Below are positions 1-8,044 of a stretch of 40,457 nucleotides of DNA, one piece after another. The position numbers and the translations under genes are program-made. Origin of the DNA: Elusimicrobiota bacterium. Its GTDB lineage: Bacteria; Elusimicrobiota; UBA5214; JBBAAG01. The stretch is from the NCBI GenBank assembly GCA_041658405.1, contig JBBAAG010000022.1:1-40457 (forward strand), given 5' to 3'. How positions within the stretch are numbered: the first letter of the stretch is position 1; every line of letters begins with the position of its first letter. The notes below the pieces were generated by a model. The model was not told the DNA's origin and did not search any database. It saw nothing but the letters and a program-made list of their open reading frames with translations.

Positions 1-1
1 G

Positions 2-127
2 GGCGAGAACTTTGCGTTAATCAAAGTAAAAGGCGCAAAATCCGGAGACTGGCAGCTTGAAGTACGGATAAAGAAAGATGGGCTGGAGAAACAAATGAAA
101 CGCTCCGTAAAGGTTACGGGCGTTTAA
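2..127 (+). CDS. C-terminal end of an unidentified, probably secreted beta-rich protein (partial)
   Basis: An open frame enters at the left window edge and stops with TAA at 125-127, giving 41 residues that end KRSVKVTGV. The alternation of hydrophobic and charged residues, with a SGDWQLEV stretch, looks like the last strands of an immunoglobulin-like or other beta-sandwich domain. The 5' part lies outside the window, so the function cannot be named. It is followed after 45 bases by a secreted-protein gene on the same strand with its own strong ribosome binding site, so the two may be co-transcribed. Confidence 0.55.
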   Translation, partial: GENFALIKVKGAKSGDWQLEVRIKKDGLEKQMKRSVKVTGV

Positions 128-172
128 AAGCAGTAAGAGAAAGTAAACAAAAAAACAGGAGGAAAAAGAGAA

Positions 173-838
173 ATGAAACGGTTCGTAATGTTAGTAACAG
201 TATTAGCGTTAGCATCAGGATTATCCTTTGCGGCAACACCGGCAGCGGAAACAGATGATACAGCGACCACAACGACAGCTGCGCAGCCAACAACCACGCC
301 AGCTGTGGATGTAGTAACAGCTGCACCGGCAACAAATACAGTTGCGGCTGATGTTGACAAAAAAGCGGTAGCAGATGCTGTAAAGAAATGTGAAATGAAA
401 GCAAATAAAGTTAAAGCGGATAAAAAGACGAAAGCGAAGTCAGTGGAAGTCCTTAAATCTTTAGTAGATAAAGGCGTTCCTGTAGAGAAAGCGCTTAATG
501 CAGTAACAAAAGCATTGGATAACGGTGCGAAGGGTGAAGGAGTAGCAAAAGCTGCGCAGGAAAATACAGCAACAACAACGTCAACGGAATCAAAAGAAAA
601 AACTGCGGTAAAAACCTCAAAGACTTCAGATGGCGATAAAGAACAAGCGAAAGATCGTGACCAGAAGAGAGACAGGAAGCACAAGACACCGCCACCACCA
701 GCTCCTGTGACAAATACAACTGGTACGTCAACGACCGGGACAAATGATGCAAACCAAACCCAGACTCAAACTCAAACCCAAACTCAGACACAACCTGTGC
801 CGGATCAGGATCGGTTAAGGTTACAGAATGGTAGATAA
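173..838 (+). CDS. Secreted Thr/Ala/Lys-rich low-complexity protein
   Basis: This 221-residue protein starts at ATG 173 behind a strong AGGAGG site (about 158-163). Residues 1-21 form a signal peptide (MKRF, a hydrophobic core, then SFAA), so it is exported. After a Thr/Ala-rich linker (about 22-60) comes a charged, helix-prone stretch (about 60-125) with one Cys, then a Lys/Asp/Arg-rich region with a PPPP run, a Thr/Gly linker and six Gln-Thr pairs before a basic tail. No catalytic domain is recognisable. The mix of an extended linker and a helical core suggests an envelope-spacer or surface protein; this is inference. A rho-independent terminator follows at 875. Confidence 0.8.
   Translation: MKRFVMLVTVLALASGLSFAATPAAETDDTATTTTAAQPTTTPAVDVVTAAPATNTVAADVDKKAVADAVKKCEMKANKVKADKKTKAKSVEVLKSLVDKGVPVEKALNAVTKALDNGAKGEGVAKAAQENTATTTSTESKEKTAVKTSKTSDGDKEQAKDRDQKRDRKHKTPPPPAPVTNTTGTSTTGTNDANQTQTQTQTQTQTQPVPDQDRLRLQNGR
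755..793 (+). repeat. Short in-frame hexanucleotide-like repeat coding (Gln-Thr)6
   Basis: Six CAR-ACN units follow one another near the 3' end of the secreted low-complexity gene. Codons vary (CAA/CAG, ACC/ACT/ACA), so it is degenerate at DNA level and not a clean slippage tract. Confidence 0.7.
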
Positions 839-874
839 GGCAAAAATTAGTTAGATACAATCATCTAATACAAG

Positions 875-911
875 ACGCTCGCGGTACATAATATCGCGAG
901 CGTTTTGTTTT
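875..911 (+). terminator. Rho-independent terminator
   Basis: A perfect 9-bp stem, ACGCTCGCG at 875-883 pairing with CGCGAGCGT at 895-903, has an 11-base loop and a T-rich run (TTTTGTTTT) on the plus strand. It lies 37 bases after the stop of the secreted low-complexity gene and separates it from the YfhO-like gene. Confidence 0.88.
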
Positions 912-981
912 ATACAAAAACATTTATAATATATATGAAAGTTTATATTGATATGTATCGAAAAAAGGGAAACCGTGAAAC

Positions 982-2913
982 ATGACAAAACCTGACCGTA
1001 TAAATATATTTATTATAATATCAGCCGTAATATTTTTGCTTAGCCCAATACTGTTCTCTAGAACGTTATATCATAACTTCGGCGATGTTTACCGTTATTA
1101 CTATCCCTTCAAAAATTTTGCGGTAGAAACTCTTACCCTTGGCGCGGTACCGTTATGGAATCCGTATATCTTTAGCGGAATGCCGTTTCTCGCGAGCCCG
1201 CAAAATGCGGTGTTTTACCCGTTAAGCACACCAACATACTTTTTTAAGGTAGTCCCTGGGATGAACTGGTCAGTATTACTATATCTTCTTTACGGCAGCG
1301 TGTTTATATACCTTTTTCTACGTAAGTATTTTAAATTATCCTCAACAGCGCTACTTGGCGCGTTATTATTTGCGTACCTGCCGTTCAATATCTTAAAAAT
1401 AACAGCGGGACATCCCGCGTTTTTAGCCGGGATAATGTCTTTCCCTGCAGTATTGTTGTTTATCCATGATTTACTCAACCGTAAACGGTTAAACTGGTTT
1501 ATGGTTGGTTTATCCGCACTGGCTATAAGCTTCATGTTTTTATCCGGGCATACACAGGCGTATTATATTCTAATGATATTATTAGTATTATTTGTTCTTG
1601 CGGTCAAACCATCACATTTATTGTGGTTAATCCCGCCGATATTATTGTCGTTTATTATCACCGCACCACAATTATTGCCAACTCTGGAGTTCGCGTTTAT
1701 CTCCCAGCGCGCGGATGCCGGGATCTGGGATTATAGCTCCATTGTATCGTACTCGTTACCGTTGAAAAACCTGTTATTATTTCTTAACCCAAACATTTTT
1801 CATTCTGTTGGCATACACGGAACCATCAACCTCCCTTACCCCAGCGACTTTTTTGAACTCCAATGCCTATGGATGGGAACATTGCCGTTAATACTGGCAG
1901 CCGGAGCAACAGTTATTGGGTTAAAAACCAGGAAGTATTCAATTATTGTGTGGGTGATAATTGTATTTATAGGCATCTTTCTTGCTATGGGTGCGTTTAA
2001 TCCGGTAAATAAGTATTTATATAAAATCCTTCCAGGTTTAACATACTTTCGTGCACCGGGACGGTTCATTTTTTTATCCCTCTTCGCGTTAATAATGCTA
2101 GCTTTATATGGTTGGGAGTATAGTTGTCAATATTTCAGTACACAGGTTAAAAACAAATGGTATGGCGTCTTTGTTTTATATTTTATTACAGTTATGGCAG
2201 CACGGTTATTTTTTTGGAATACTCATTTTATTCATTCCGGTGACAATGTGTATTCCAATCCATCCGCTTATGCAAAGGATATGCAAAGCTTGAACACTAC
2301 GGGATGTTACCGTATATACACCGCACCGGAGGTTGGTAATCACAATAAAGCAATGCTTTATCATCTGTACAACACAAACGGCTGCGAAGTTATAATTCCA
2401 AAGAATTATGTTAGATACACATCCTCTTTAGGCGCTCGGTGGACTACCATAGATACTGATTTTTATAATGCGGAACAAAAGTTATTATCTATACTTGCAG
2501 TGAAATGGTCTCTGATAGAAAATGGTAGCACGGGGATAAAATTGTATGAAACACCTATGGTAGAACCGATGTTTTACTACAGTCAAACCGGTAATTCGCA
2601 GAGGTATATCCCCAAAATCCTGCAGCCGGAACCCAACACATATATATTATCAAATTTCATATGTCCTCCGGGTTCTGTCTGTACTTTGAAAATGTCGGGT
2701 ACAAACCTATCGGGATGGTATGTAATACACAGAAATAAGTATTTTAAAGCAACAGATACCGGGGATTATGGTAGTGAATATACAGCAACTTTGTCGGGTG
2801 ATAAGGAAGAAACCATTGTATTGAAGTATAAACCGGTAATGTTTACAATAGGCACGGTATTGGGTATATTAACAATACTTTCCGGGTGCTGGTTAATTCT
2901 TATTTTTCTTTAG
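982..2913 (+). CDS. YfhO-like polytopic membrane protein (GT-C type glycosyltransferase family)
   Basis: This 643-residue protein has many hydrophobic segments from residue 8 to about 400, a soluble C-terminal part, and a last membrane helix at about 620-643. The N-terminal loop carries the YfhO hallmarks: an Asp in FGDVYRYYYPF (D35), then PLWNPYIFSGMPF and ASPQNAVFYP. In this family (Bacillus YfhO, and GT-C enzymes generally) the first periplasmic loop Asp is thought to act in transfer from a polyprenyl-phosphate sugar. Family members are often 800 residues or more, so this one is on the short side, mainly in the C-terminal region. The substrate cannot be read from the sequence. The start is ATG 982 after AGGGAAACC. 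Its 3' end overlaps a minus-strand small ORF by 21 bases. Confidence 0.85.
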   Translation: MTKPDRINIFIIISAVIFLLSPILFSRTLYHNFGDVYRYYYPFKNFAVETLTLGAVPLWNPYIFSGMPFLASPQNAVFYPLSTPTYFFKVVPGMNWSVLLYLLYGSVFIYLFLRKYFKLSSTALLGALLFAYLPFNILKITAGHPAFLAGIMSFPAVLLFIHDLLNRKRLNWFMVGLSALAISFMFLSGHTQAYYILMILLVLFVLAVKPSHLLWLIPPILLSFIITAPQLLPTLEFAFISQRADAGIWDYSSIVSYSLPLKNLLLFLNPNIFHSVGIHGTINLPYPSDFFELQCLWMGTLPLILAAGATVIGLKTRKYSIIVWVIIVFIGIFLAMGAFNPVNKYLYKILPGLTYFRAPGRFIFLSLFALIMLALYGWEYSCQYFSTQVKNKWYGVFVLYFITVMAARLFFWNTHFIHSGDNVYSNPSAYAKDMQSLNTTGCYRIYTAPEVGNHNKAMLYHLYNTNGCEVIIPKNYVRYTSSLGARWTTIDTDFYNAEQKLLSILAVKWSLIENGSTGIKLYETPMVEPMFYYSQTGNSQRYIPKILQPEPNTYILSNFICPPGSVCTLKMSGTNLSGWYVIHRNKYFKATDTGDYGSEYTATLSGDKEETIVLKYKPVMFTIGTVLGILTILSGCWLILIFL

Positions 2914-3069
2914 TTCACTAAATTTATTCTTAAACTCTTCAAGGCGTTTTATAAGTTTATCTTCATCAAGCGTAACAACCTTATCCCCGCCAGAAAAAAA
3001 GCCGGTAGTCGCGTCTTCACTCCAGTCTAAAATTATATTAAGCTCCTGTTCGGTAAGGTCAATCTTCAT
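2893..3069 (-). CDS. Small 58-residue acidic/charged protein, translationally coupled to cvpA
   Basis: An ATG at 3069-3067 opens a 58-codon frame that starts inside the last codons of the CvpA gene (11-base overlap) and ends with TAA at 2895-2893. It begins MKIDLTEQELNIILDWS and ends in a helical, Lys/Glu-rich segment (KRLEEFKNKFSELKKNKN). No signal peptide or membrane segment is visible. The overlap with the upstream gene is like those elsewhere in this operon, which supports real, coupled translation. It also overlaps the convergent YfhO-like gene by 21 bases. I do not recognise the family; the N-terminal part resembles small proteins that start with a helix-rich (T/S)xxEL motif, which says little about function. 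Confidence 0.6.
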   Translation of the reverse strand: MKIDLTEQELNIILDWSEDATTGFFSGGDKVVTLDEDKLIKRLEEFKNKFSELKKNKN

Positions 3070-3661
3070 TTAGTTTCTTTATACCTTTCTCAATCTTTTT
3101 TTGTATTTGGCCTATATCCTTCTGCTGTTCCTGTAATTCCTTCAACGACTTCATAGGTTGTTCCATTTTCTTCTGTACTTCCTTACTAACATCAATTTTC
3201 TGCAAGTCTTTCACTTCCTGAGGAACAATATCGTCCCATTCAATCATTTTACTGAATACTTGAGAAGAATATGATTCTGCGGCGTACTGTTTTAACTGCG
3301 GGAACATAGTTAATACAAAAAATATTGCGGATGCAATGATGAACCCAAATGCGAACCCTACCACCCCACCGAGGATACGGTCGATGAAGCCCAGCATTAA
3401 TGCGTGCAAGATTTTTTTTAGTATTAAACCTAACAGAAAAACAATGCCGCTGCTAATAAAAAAAAGAAGGATATAGTTTACTATTAACGGAAGATTCGGG
3501 ACAATAACCCAGTTGTTGCCATACGACATAGCAAAAAGGATCCCTACTGCCGCGGAAAATACTGAGGTGATCATACTGATAACCCCGCGGGAAACACCGA
3601 AGCCTATACCGAATAATAATACTATGGTTACAACAATATCTACCCAGTTAATTGCTTGCAT
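3059..3661 (-). CDS. cvpA: CvpA family membrane protein
   Basis: This 200-residue protein has four hydrophobic helices (about 8-27, 31-46, 58-82 and 97-121) in the CvpA arrangement, including NWVDIVV at the N terminus, a GFGVSRGVI turn, and a glycine-rich DRILGGVVGFAFG segment at about 94-106. The C-terminal 60 residues are hydrophilic and likely coiled coil (many K, E and Q), which is longer than in short CvpA proteins. CvpA proteins are inner-membrane proteins linked to colicin V production and envelope stress tolerance, with no firm biochemical role. The start ATG 3661 follows GAGGAGATTAA. It lies 23 bases after the DUF1015 gene and overlaps the following 58-residue ORF. Confidence 0.85.
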   Translation of the reverse strand: MQAINWVDIVVTIVLLFGIGFGVSRGVISMITSVFSAAVGILFAMSYGNNWVIVPNLPLIVNYILLFFISSGIVFLLGLILKKILHALMLGFIDRILGGVVGFAFGFIIASAIFFVLTMFPQLKQYAAESYSSQVFSKMIEWDDIVPQEVKDLQKIDVSKEVQKKMEQPMKSLKELQEQQKDIGQIQKKIEKGIKKLNED

Positions 3662-3684
3662 TTAATCTCCTCTTTATTACTGCT

Positions 3685-4914
3685 TTACCTGCTATTTTTT
3701 AAAGAATACATTACCATCCCCGTAGGAAGTTTGGGATAAAAATATGTGGATTTATGCGGCATAAACTCGCTGTTATTAGCTACGGCTTTTACATCTTTTA
3801 TTCTTGGAGACGGAAGGAATATCGAAAAAACCTTATTTCCCGCATACTTCTTCGAATCGGAAGAAAGGTCAGAAAAGTTTTTGTAATACCTTACTTCGTG
3901 AACCGGAAGTTTTGGGATTAATAAAGAGTGAAGTACCGTTACTTCCAACTGTCGGTAGATGTTTGAGGCACGGGGGTGCATCTTTCTTATTTCAGCTATA
4001 CCTTTGGGTGTAAGTTTTACGCTAAACTTTTTACCGAGATACGAAATTATACAGGTAATATTTTTCTTGGGTACAAAATTGTTAACCGGAGTAAAAACAA
4101 AGTAAGTTCTTAGTTCGTTAAACAGTTTATTTAGCTCAATTTTATTTTTTAGTACCGCCATTCTGTGAGTAGGAAGTACCAGCAACCCAGGATCTTCCAT
4201 TGCGGTAAGGCCGACAAGGCAGTATTGTGCAGAATCAATCCCGCGGTTGTTCTTTGCATACATCACACCGGTTTCGTACCGGTGATGCCCGTCAGCTATA
4301 TAGACAACTGTTTTTTTGAACATCTTAGAAATATTGTCACAGAGTTCCGGCGAGGATACCACCCATAACCGCTGGCGTGTATGGTATTTATCATAAAAAT
4401 CATTTACCGGTTGATTCTTAAGGCAATATGAATGTATAAACTTTGTTATCCTATTATTATTATCACTAAAAATCCCGAATACCGGGCTGATGTTGAGTTT
4501 TGTTGCGTTATAAAGCCGTAACCTATCATTTTTATATTTTTTAAACGTATGCTCATGAGGCCGAACATTTTTACCGAACGGTTCTGCTTTTAACGCTACA
4601 AAAATACCATAACGTGTATAGATTTTACTATCTGTAAGATTGTTAAATGACTGGCTGTAAATATAAAACGCTGCGGAGCTATCCTGTTCCAGAACGTGTT
4701 TAGTTATCCATTTCTTATAAATACTTTGGGCGGTAAGATATTTATTCTTACCCTGAGGAAGCTCCAGCCGTACAATGTTATACGGGCTTACCTGGCGGTA
4801 CCACGCGCGTTCTTCTACCGGGATAACGTCGTAGGGCGGGCAGATAAAATTTTGTATACCGTCTTTTCTCAAGGTTCTATAATGTATACCTTTAAACGGT
4901 TGAATGATTACCAT
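3685..4914 (-). CDS. DUF1015 family protein
   Basis: The protein has 409 residues. The DUF1015 fold is marked by an N terminus with MVIIQPFKGIHY and CPPYDVIP, a SPYNIVRLELPQG segment, and the strongly conserved ADGHHRYETG motif near residue 205. An upstream in-frame ATG at 5013 would add 33 residues, but that extension overlaps the preceding pilin-like gene by 86 bases and lies before the family's usual first strand. ATG 4914 has AAAGGAAT upstream and sits 13 bases after the preceding stop, so I chose it. The biochemical role of DUF1015 is unsettled; some databases label it as phosphoserine-metabolism related or as a ParB-like protein. It sits between a pilin operon and cvpA with no obvious functional link. 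Confidence 0.85.
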   Translation of the reverse strand: MVIIQPFKGIHYRTLRKDGIQNFICPPYDVIPVEERAWYRQVSPYNIVRLELPQGKNKYLTAQSIYKKWITKHVLEQDSSAAFYIYSQSFNNLTDSKIYTRYGIFVALKAEPFGKNVRPHEHTFKKYKNDRLRLYNATKLNISPVFGIFSDNNNRITKFIHSYCLKNQPVNDFYDKYHTRQRLWVVSSPELCDNISKMFKKTVVYIADGHHRYETGVMYAKNNRGIDSAQYCLVGLTAMEDPGLLVLPTHRMAVLKNKIELNKLFNELRTYFVFTPVNNFVPKKNITCIISYLGKKFSVKLTPKGIAEIRKMHPRASNIYRQLEVTVLHSLLIPKLPVHEVRYYKNFSDLSSDSKKYAGNKVFSIFLPSPRIKDVKAVANNSEFMPHKSTYFYPKLPTGMVMYSLKNSR

Positions 4915-4927
4915 GAAATAAATTCCT

Positions 4928-6208
4928 TTACTCCCAACTACTTTGTATTTCCGACCAACTGCGTAATCGCATCGGCGTACTTGTGAGCCGTACTTCTGAG
5001 GATACTCCAGCATCGTAATACACGGTCATTGTGTTAATAGTAACAGCACCTAGAACTTTAATTACACCCACAATTTTGGCATTCGCGCCGGCATTTGAAA
5101 AATTACGTCCTACGTAAAGAAATCCGCGCATGCCGCAGTTAGAGATTGAATATTGCCCGCCTTCTCCTGCAGCGGCAAACTCCGAAGTCCACATGCTCTG
5201 TGCGCTGGGATGGAGGTACTCATTTTGCGCGCCAACGGGTATTGTGGCAATATAAGTTTTGAAGTCCGCGTTAAAATCACAATCCTGTGTTACTACAAGA
5301 GCATCGACGTCAAGCCAGCATTTACCGCTGGGAAGGCTTGCATTTCCTTCAATATAAATAACGGATGTAGAACTTTCATATTCATAATTTCCGCTGCCGG
5401 ATGCTGCGCGGAATTCTATGCCGTTAGGATTATCCGCCGCACGGAAGTACCCGCTTCCTGCCGGATATGCAACTGCCGAACCGGTACCGCTGCCCTTACG
5501 TGGAGCAGTCATCCTGGAATTCATAGCGAGCATACGGTAATAATCAAGGTCCACCTGCGGAGGATTACCTAAATCTTCATATGCCCAGTATTCCAACCCG
5601 TCAGTATTTGGAGGTGATGTGTCAACATCACGCCCAACGATACGGCCTTTAGATATTTTTCGTGGATAATATGTCGACGGAGCCATCTCTATTGAACTGT
5701 AAGTAACCACAGGCCCCCAGTGAACGGTAAGGTTGGGTTTATAATCAATTGTTCCGTCGATATCCAAACTCGCATTCACGGCATTACGTGAATATACCGC
5801 CACAATTGTGCGTACCTCACGCTGGTCCTTATCCTGTCCCTTGGCAGTGATCTGTACTTCATTAGGAAGTGCAGTGGAACTTATATCAATCACATATTCC
5901 CCTACAGATGCTCCATTAACAGTCTCAGTGTATGATTCAGAGGTTAACCCGCGGTAGCCTTCAATTTTTGTTCCTTCAAGTATTTGTTCCCAGGTAAAGT
6001 CGGATTCTCTTAGTTTCCATACTCCGCGGTCAACCCCGGCTTCTGCTAAATGAAAAGCAGTAGTGGTTTTCTTTTGCTTTACTGTCCACCTGGCTTCGTT
6101 TTGCACTAAGCTTACCAGCATAGGAATCATTATCATAAATACCAGTAAAACTGCAACAACTACCAGTATTGCAGCCTGCCCGGATTGGTTTATTCGTAGT
6201 TTTACCAT
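4928..6208 (-). CDS. PilX-like pilus-assembly/minor pilin protein (tandem paralogue, downstream copy)
   Basis: This 426-residue protein has a single N-terminal membrane helix (about 10-33) that follows SGQAAI, then the PilX-type HLAEAGVDRGVWK segment at about residue 53. The rest (about 65-426) is an extracellular beta-rich region with short conserved Cys-containing stretches (SGKCWLDV, QDCDFNADF, SNCGMRGFLYVG). It lacks a canonical Gly/Phe-Glu prepilin site, as is common for PilX_N proteins. It overlaps the upstream paralogue by 7 bases (ATGGTAA), so translation is coupled. The C-terminal 280 residues are about three-quarters identical by eye to the upstream copy, while the first 60 differ more. 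It most likely forms part of the minor pilin complex encoded in this operon. Confidence 0.8.
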   Translation of the reverse strand: MVKLRINQSGQAAILVVVAVLLVFMIMIPMLVSLVQNEARWTVKQKKTTTAFHLAEAGVDRGVWKLRESDFTWEQILEGTKIEGYRGLTSESYTETVNGASVGEYVIDISSTALPNEVQITAKGQDKDQREVRTIVAVYSRNAVNASLDIDGTIDYKPNLTVHWGPVVTYSSIEMAPSTYYPRKISKGRIVGRDVDTSPPNTDGLEYWAYEDLGNPPQVDLDYYRMLAMNSRMTAPRKGSGTGSAVAYPAGSGYFRAADNPNGIEFRAASGSGNYEYESSTSVIYIEGNASLPSGKCWLDVDALVVTQDCDFNADFKTYIATIPVGAQNEYLHPSAQSMWTSEFAAAGEGGQYSISNCGMRGFLYVGRNFSNAGANAKIVGVIKVLGAVTINTMTVYYDAGVSSEVRLTSTPMRLRSWSEIQSSWE

Positions 6209-7300
6209 GATGTCACCACTTCATTCCATGAAATACGCTGCGCGTTTGAACTTGTAAGGTGTATCTCGCTTGTAACGGTGCTATCATAGTAAACTGTCAT
6301 AGTATTCAAGGTCACCTGCCCAATGACTTTAATTGCGCCAACGATTATGGCATTAGCTCCGGCATTGCTCATCTTACCTCCAACATACAAAAATCCGTGC
6401 ATCCCGCAGCTGGATATACTATAAATCCCGCCCTCTCCAATTGGAGCAAAATTTGTTGTCCAAAACCCTTGTGCGCTGGGATGCAGGTATTCATTTTGTG
6501 CGCCAACAGGAATTGTAGCGCCGTAGGTTTGGAAGTCCGCATTAAAATCGCAGTCCCCGGTGACAATCAACGCAGCTACGTCGAGCCAGCATTTGCCACT
6601 GGGCAAGCTAGCGTTACCTTCTACATAAATAACTGATGTAGAATTCTCAAATGTATAATTCCCTGAGCCTGTAGGTGCACGGAATTCATAACCATTTGGA
6701 TTATCCGCTGCGCGGAAGTATCCGCTACCTGAAGGAAACGCAGTTGCCGCCCCGGAACCAGAACCTTTCCGCATAGGAAGTACTTGCGATGCTATGGCTA
6801 AAGTTTTGTAATACGCTAAATCCACTCTTGGCGGATTACCTAAATCTTCATATGCCCAGTATTCCAGATCGTCAGTATTTGGTGATGACTGGTCAACATC
6901 GCGCCCAACAATACGGCCTTTAGATATTTTTCGGGGATAGTATTTAGTGGGAGACATCTCTATGGAACCATAAGTAACCACGGGTCCCCAGTGGACTGTA
7001 AGGTTAGGTTTATACTCAATCGTACTATCCACGTCAATTGGTCCGACAATAACCTGTTTACGGTAATACGCTTCAATTGCGCGGACTTCATAACTTGATG
7101 CATCCTTTGCTTTAGAAAATACACGGACAACGTTTGATTGTGATGTACTCGCAATATCAATGGCATACTCACCCATGAGTTTGCCCGCGCTGTCATACTC
7201 TTTATACGACTCCGAGGTATACCCGCGGTAACCTTCAATTTTAGTACCCGTGACAATATCGTCCCATACGGAACTTGATTCCTGCATTTTCCATACTCCG
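4940..7300 (-). repeat. Tandem gene duplication of the PilX-like coding region
   Basis: Two neighbouring genes (4928-6208 and 6202-7503) code for near-identical ectodomains, and the similarity is visible at DNA level: for example GTAACCACAGGCCCCCAGTG near 5703 against GTAACCACGGGTCCCCAGTG near 6973. The period is about 1.27 kb. The match is strongest over the C-terminal two thirds and weak over the signal and helix regions. Limits are approximate. Confidence 0.75.
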
Positions 7301-7503
7301 CGGTCAAGCCCTGCTTCAGCAAGATGAAACGCCGTGGTAGTGCGTTTAGTTTTTACAGAAGTTTTTGTTTCCTGTGAAACCAGATTCACTAATAATTCCA
7401 TACCTAGAATAAAGACCATCATTATAACTATAACAAGCAATATTACCTGTCCGGACTCATCGTTAAGCTTCAGGGTACTCGTATTATTATGTGATCTAGT
7501 CAT
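6202..7503 (-). CDS. PilX-like pilus-assembly/minor pilin protein (tandem paralogue, upstream copy)
   Basis: This 433-residue protein has a charged N terminus, SGQVILLVIVIMMVF as the membrane helix (about 18-42), then FHLAEAGLDRGVWKM at about 60. The ectodomain shares long runs with the next gene, for example YKPNLTVHWGPVVTY, YPRKISKGRIVGRDVD, YWAYEDLGNPP and SGYFRAADNPNG. PilX-family proteins act at the base or tip of type IV pili or type II secretion pseudopili, anchored in the inner membrane by this helix before incorporation. The start ATG 7503 overlaps the stop of the preceding prepilin gene by 8 bases (ATGACTAG). I infer gene duplication followed by divergence. Confidence 0.8.
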   Translation of the reverse strand: MTRSHNNTSTLKLNDESGQVILLVIVIMMVFILGMELLVNLVSQETKTSVKTKRTTTAFHLAEAGLDRGVWKMQESSSVWDDIVTGTKIEGYRGYTSESYKEYDSAGKLMGEYAIDIASTSQSNVVRVFSKAKDASSYEVRAIEAYYRKQVIVGPIDVDSTIEYKPNLTVHWGPVVTYGSIEMSPTKYYPRKISKGRIVGRDVDQSSPNTDDLEYWAYEDLGNPPRVDLAYYKTLAIASQVLPMRKGSGSGAATAFPSGSGYFRAADNPNGYEFRAPTGSGNYTFENSTSVIYVEGNASLPSGKCWLDVAALIVTGDCDFNADFQTYGATIPVGAQNEYLHPSAQGFWTTNFAPIGEGGIYSISSCGMHGFLYVGGKMSNAGANAIIVGAIKVIGQVTLNTMTVYYDSTVTSEIHLTSSNAQRISWNEVVTSW

Positions 7504-8044
7504 TCATCACCCTGATTTGTTCAACAGACATCTGTAAAGCTTTAGTCCCGGAGTAAATAGCTTTTTCAAAACTTAGTGATACCGCTATGATTGCCGTGTC
7601 ATCACTCTTTGGAAACGCAAAGGTTGCTACACGTAAACCTTCAGCAAGTGTATCTGTACGGTATGTAGTCCCGTTATCCATACTAACTTTTTGGTATAAC
7701 TTACTGTTTTCCTGGTAGTAAATAACCATTTGATCTTTAACTGTAGTAAAACTCATCTTTGAACACGGCGGCTGATTAGTTTCTGAGGAAATGCGTATGG
7801 TAGACGCCTGAGCCTGGCGAATGGTACGGTTCATTAAGTCAAGACAACGCCGTGCATCACGTTGGATCTCAGCACGTACCTGTGATAACTGAAAAAAACG
7901 CATACCGTTAACCAAAAATGTTGCCATCAAAGAACCAAGAATTCCCATAATAGCAACCCCGATAAGAACTTCCACCAAAGTCATACCGCGGTTATTAGAT
8001 TTCTTAGCACGGTTGAGTATTTTAAGCATATTTTTTATGGCCAT
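7496..8044 (-). CDS. Type IV prepilin-like protein (PilW/PilJ-like minor pilin)
   Basis: This 182-residue protein has a textbook type III signal: basic leader, Gly20, then MTLVEVLIGVAIMG with Met at mature position 1 and Glu at position 5 (residue 25). The long N-terminal helix continues to about residue 75. The remaining ~105 residues form a small ectodomain that contains a single Cys. A prepilin peptidase (not in this window) would cleave after Gly20 and N-methylate Met. The start ATG 8044 overlaps the upstream adhesin-pilin stop by 10 bases, and the stop overlaps the next gene by 8. Its place directly after a large prepilin and before two PilX-like genes fits a minor pilin priming complex. 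It could equally belong to a type II secretion pseudopilus. Confidence 0.85.
   Translation of the reverse strand: MAIKNMLKILNRAKKSNNRGMTLVEVLIGVAIMGILGSLMATFLVNGMRFFQLSQVRAEIQRDARRCLDLMNRTIRQAQASTIRISSETNQPPCSKMSFTTVKDQMVIYYQENSKLYQKVSMDNGTTYRTDTLAEGLRVATFAFPKSDDTAIIAVSLSFEKAIYSGTKALQMSVEQIRVMND

Noticed and set aside
124..684. A 186-codon minus-strand frame opposite the secreted Thr/Ala-rich gene
   Set aside because: Low-complexity antisense shadow; the plus-strand gene has a signal peptide and a strong ribosome site.
755..793. Gln-Thr repeat as a phase-variable slippage tract
   Set aside because: Codon-level variation breaks the DNA repeat, so slippage is unlikely.
4915..5013. A 33-residue N-terminal extension of the DUF1015 protein
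   Set aside because: It overlaps the upstream gene, has no ribosome site, and ends before the family's normal start at 4914.
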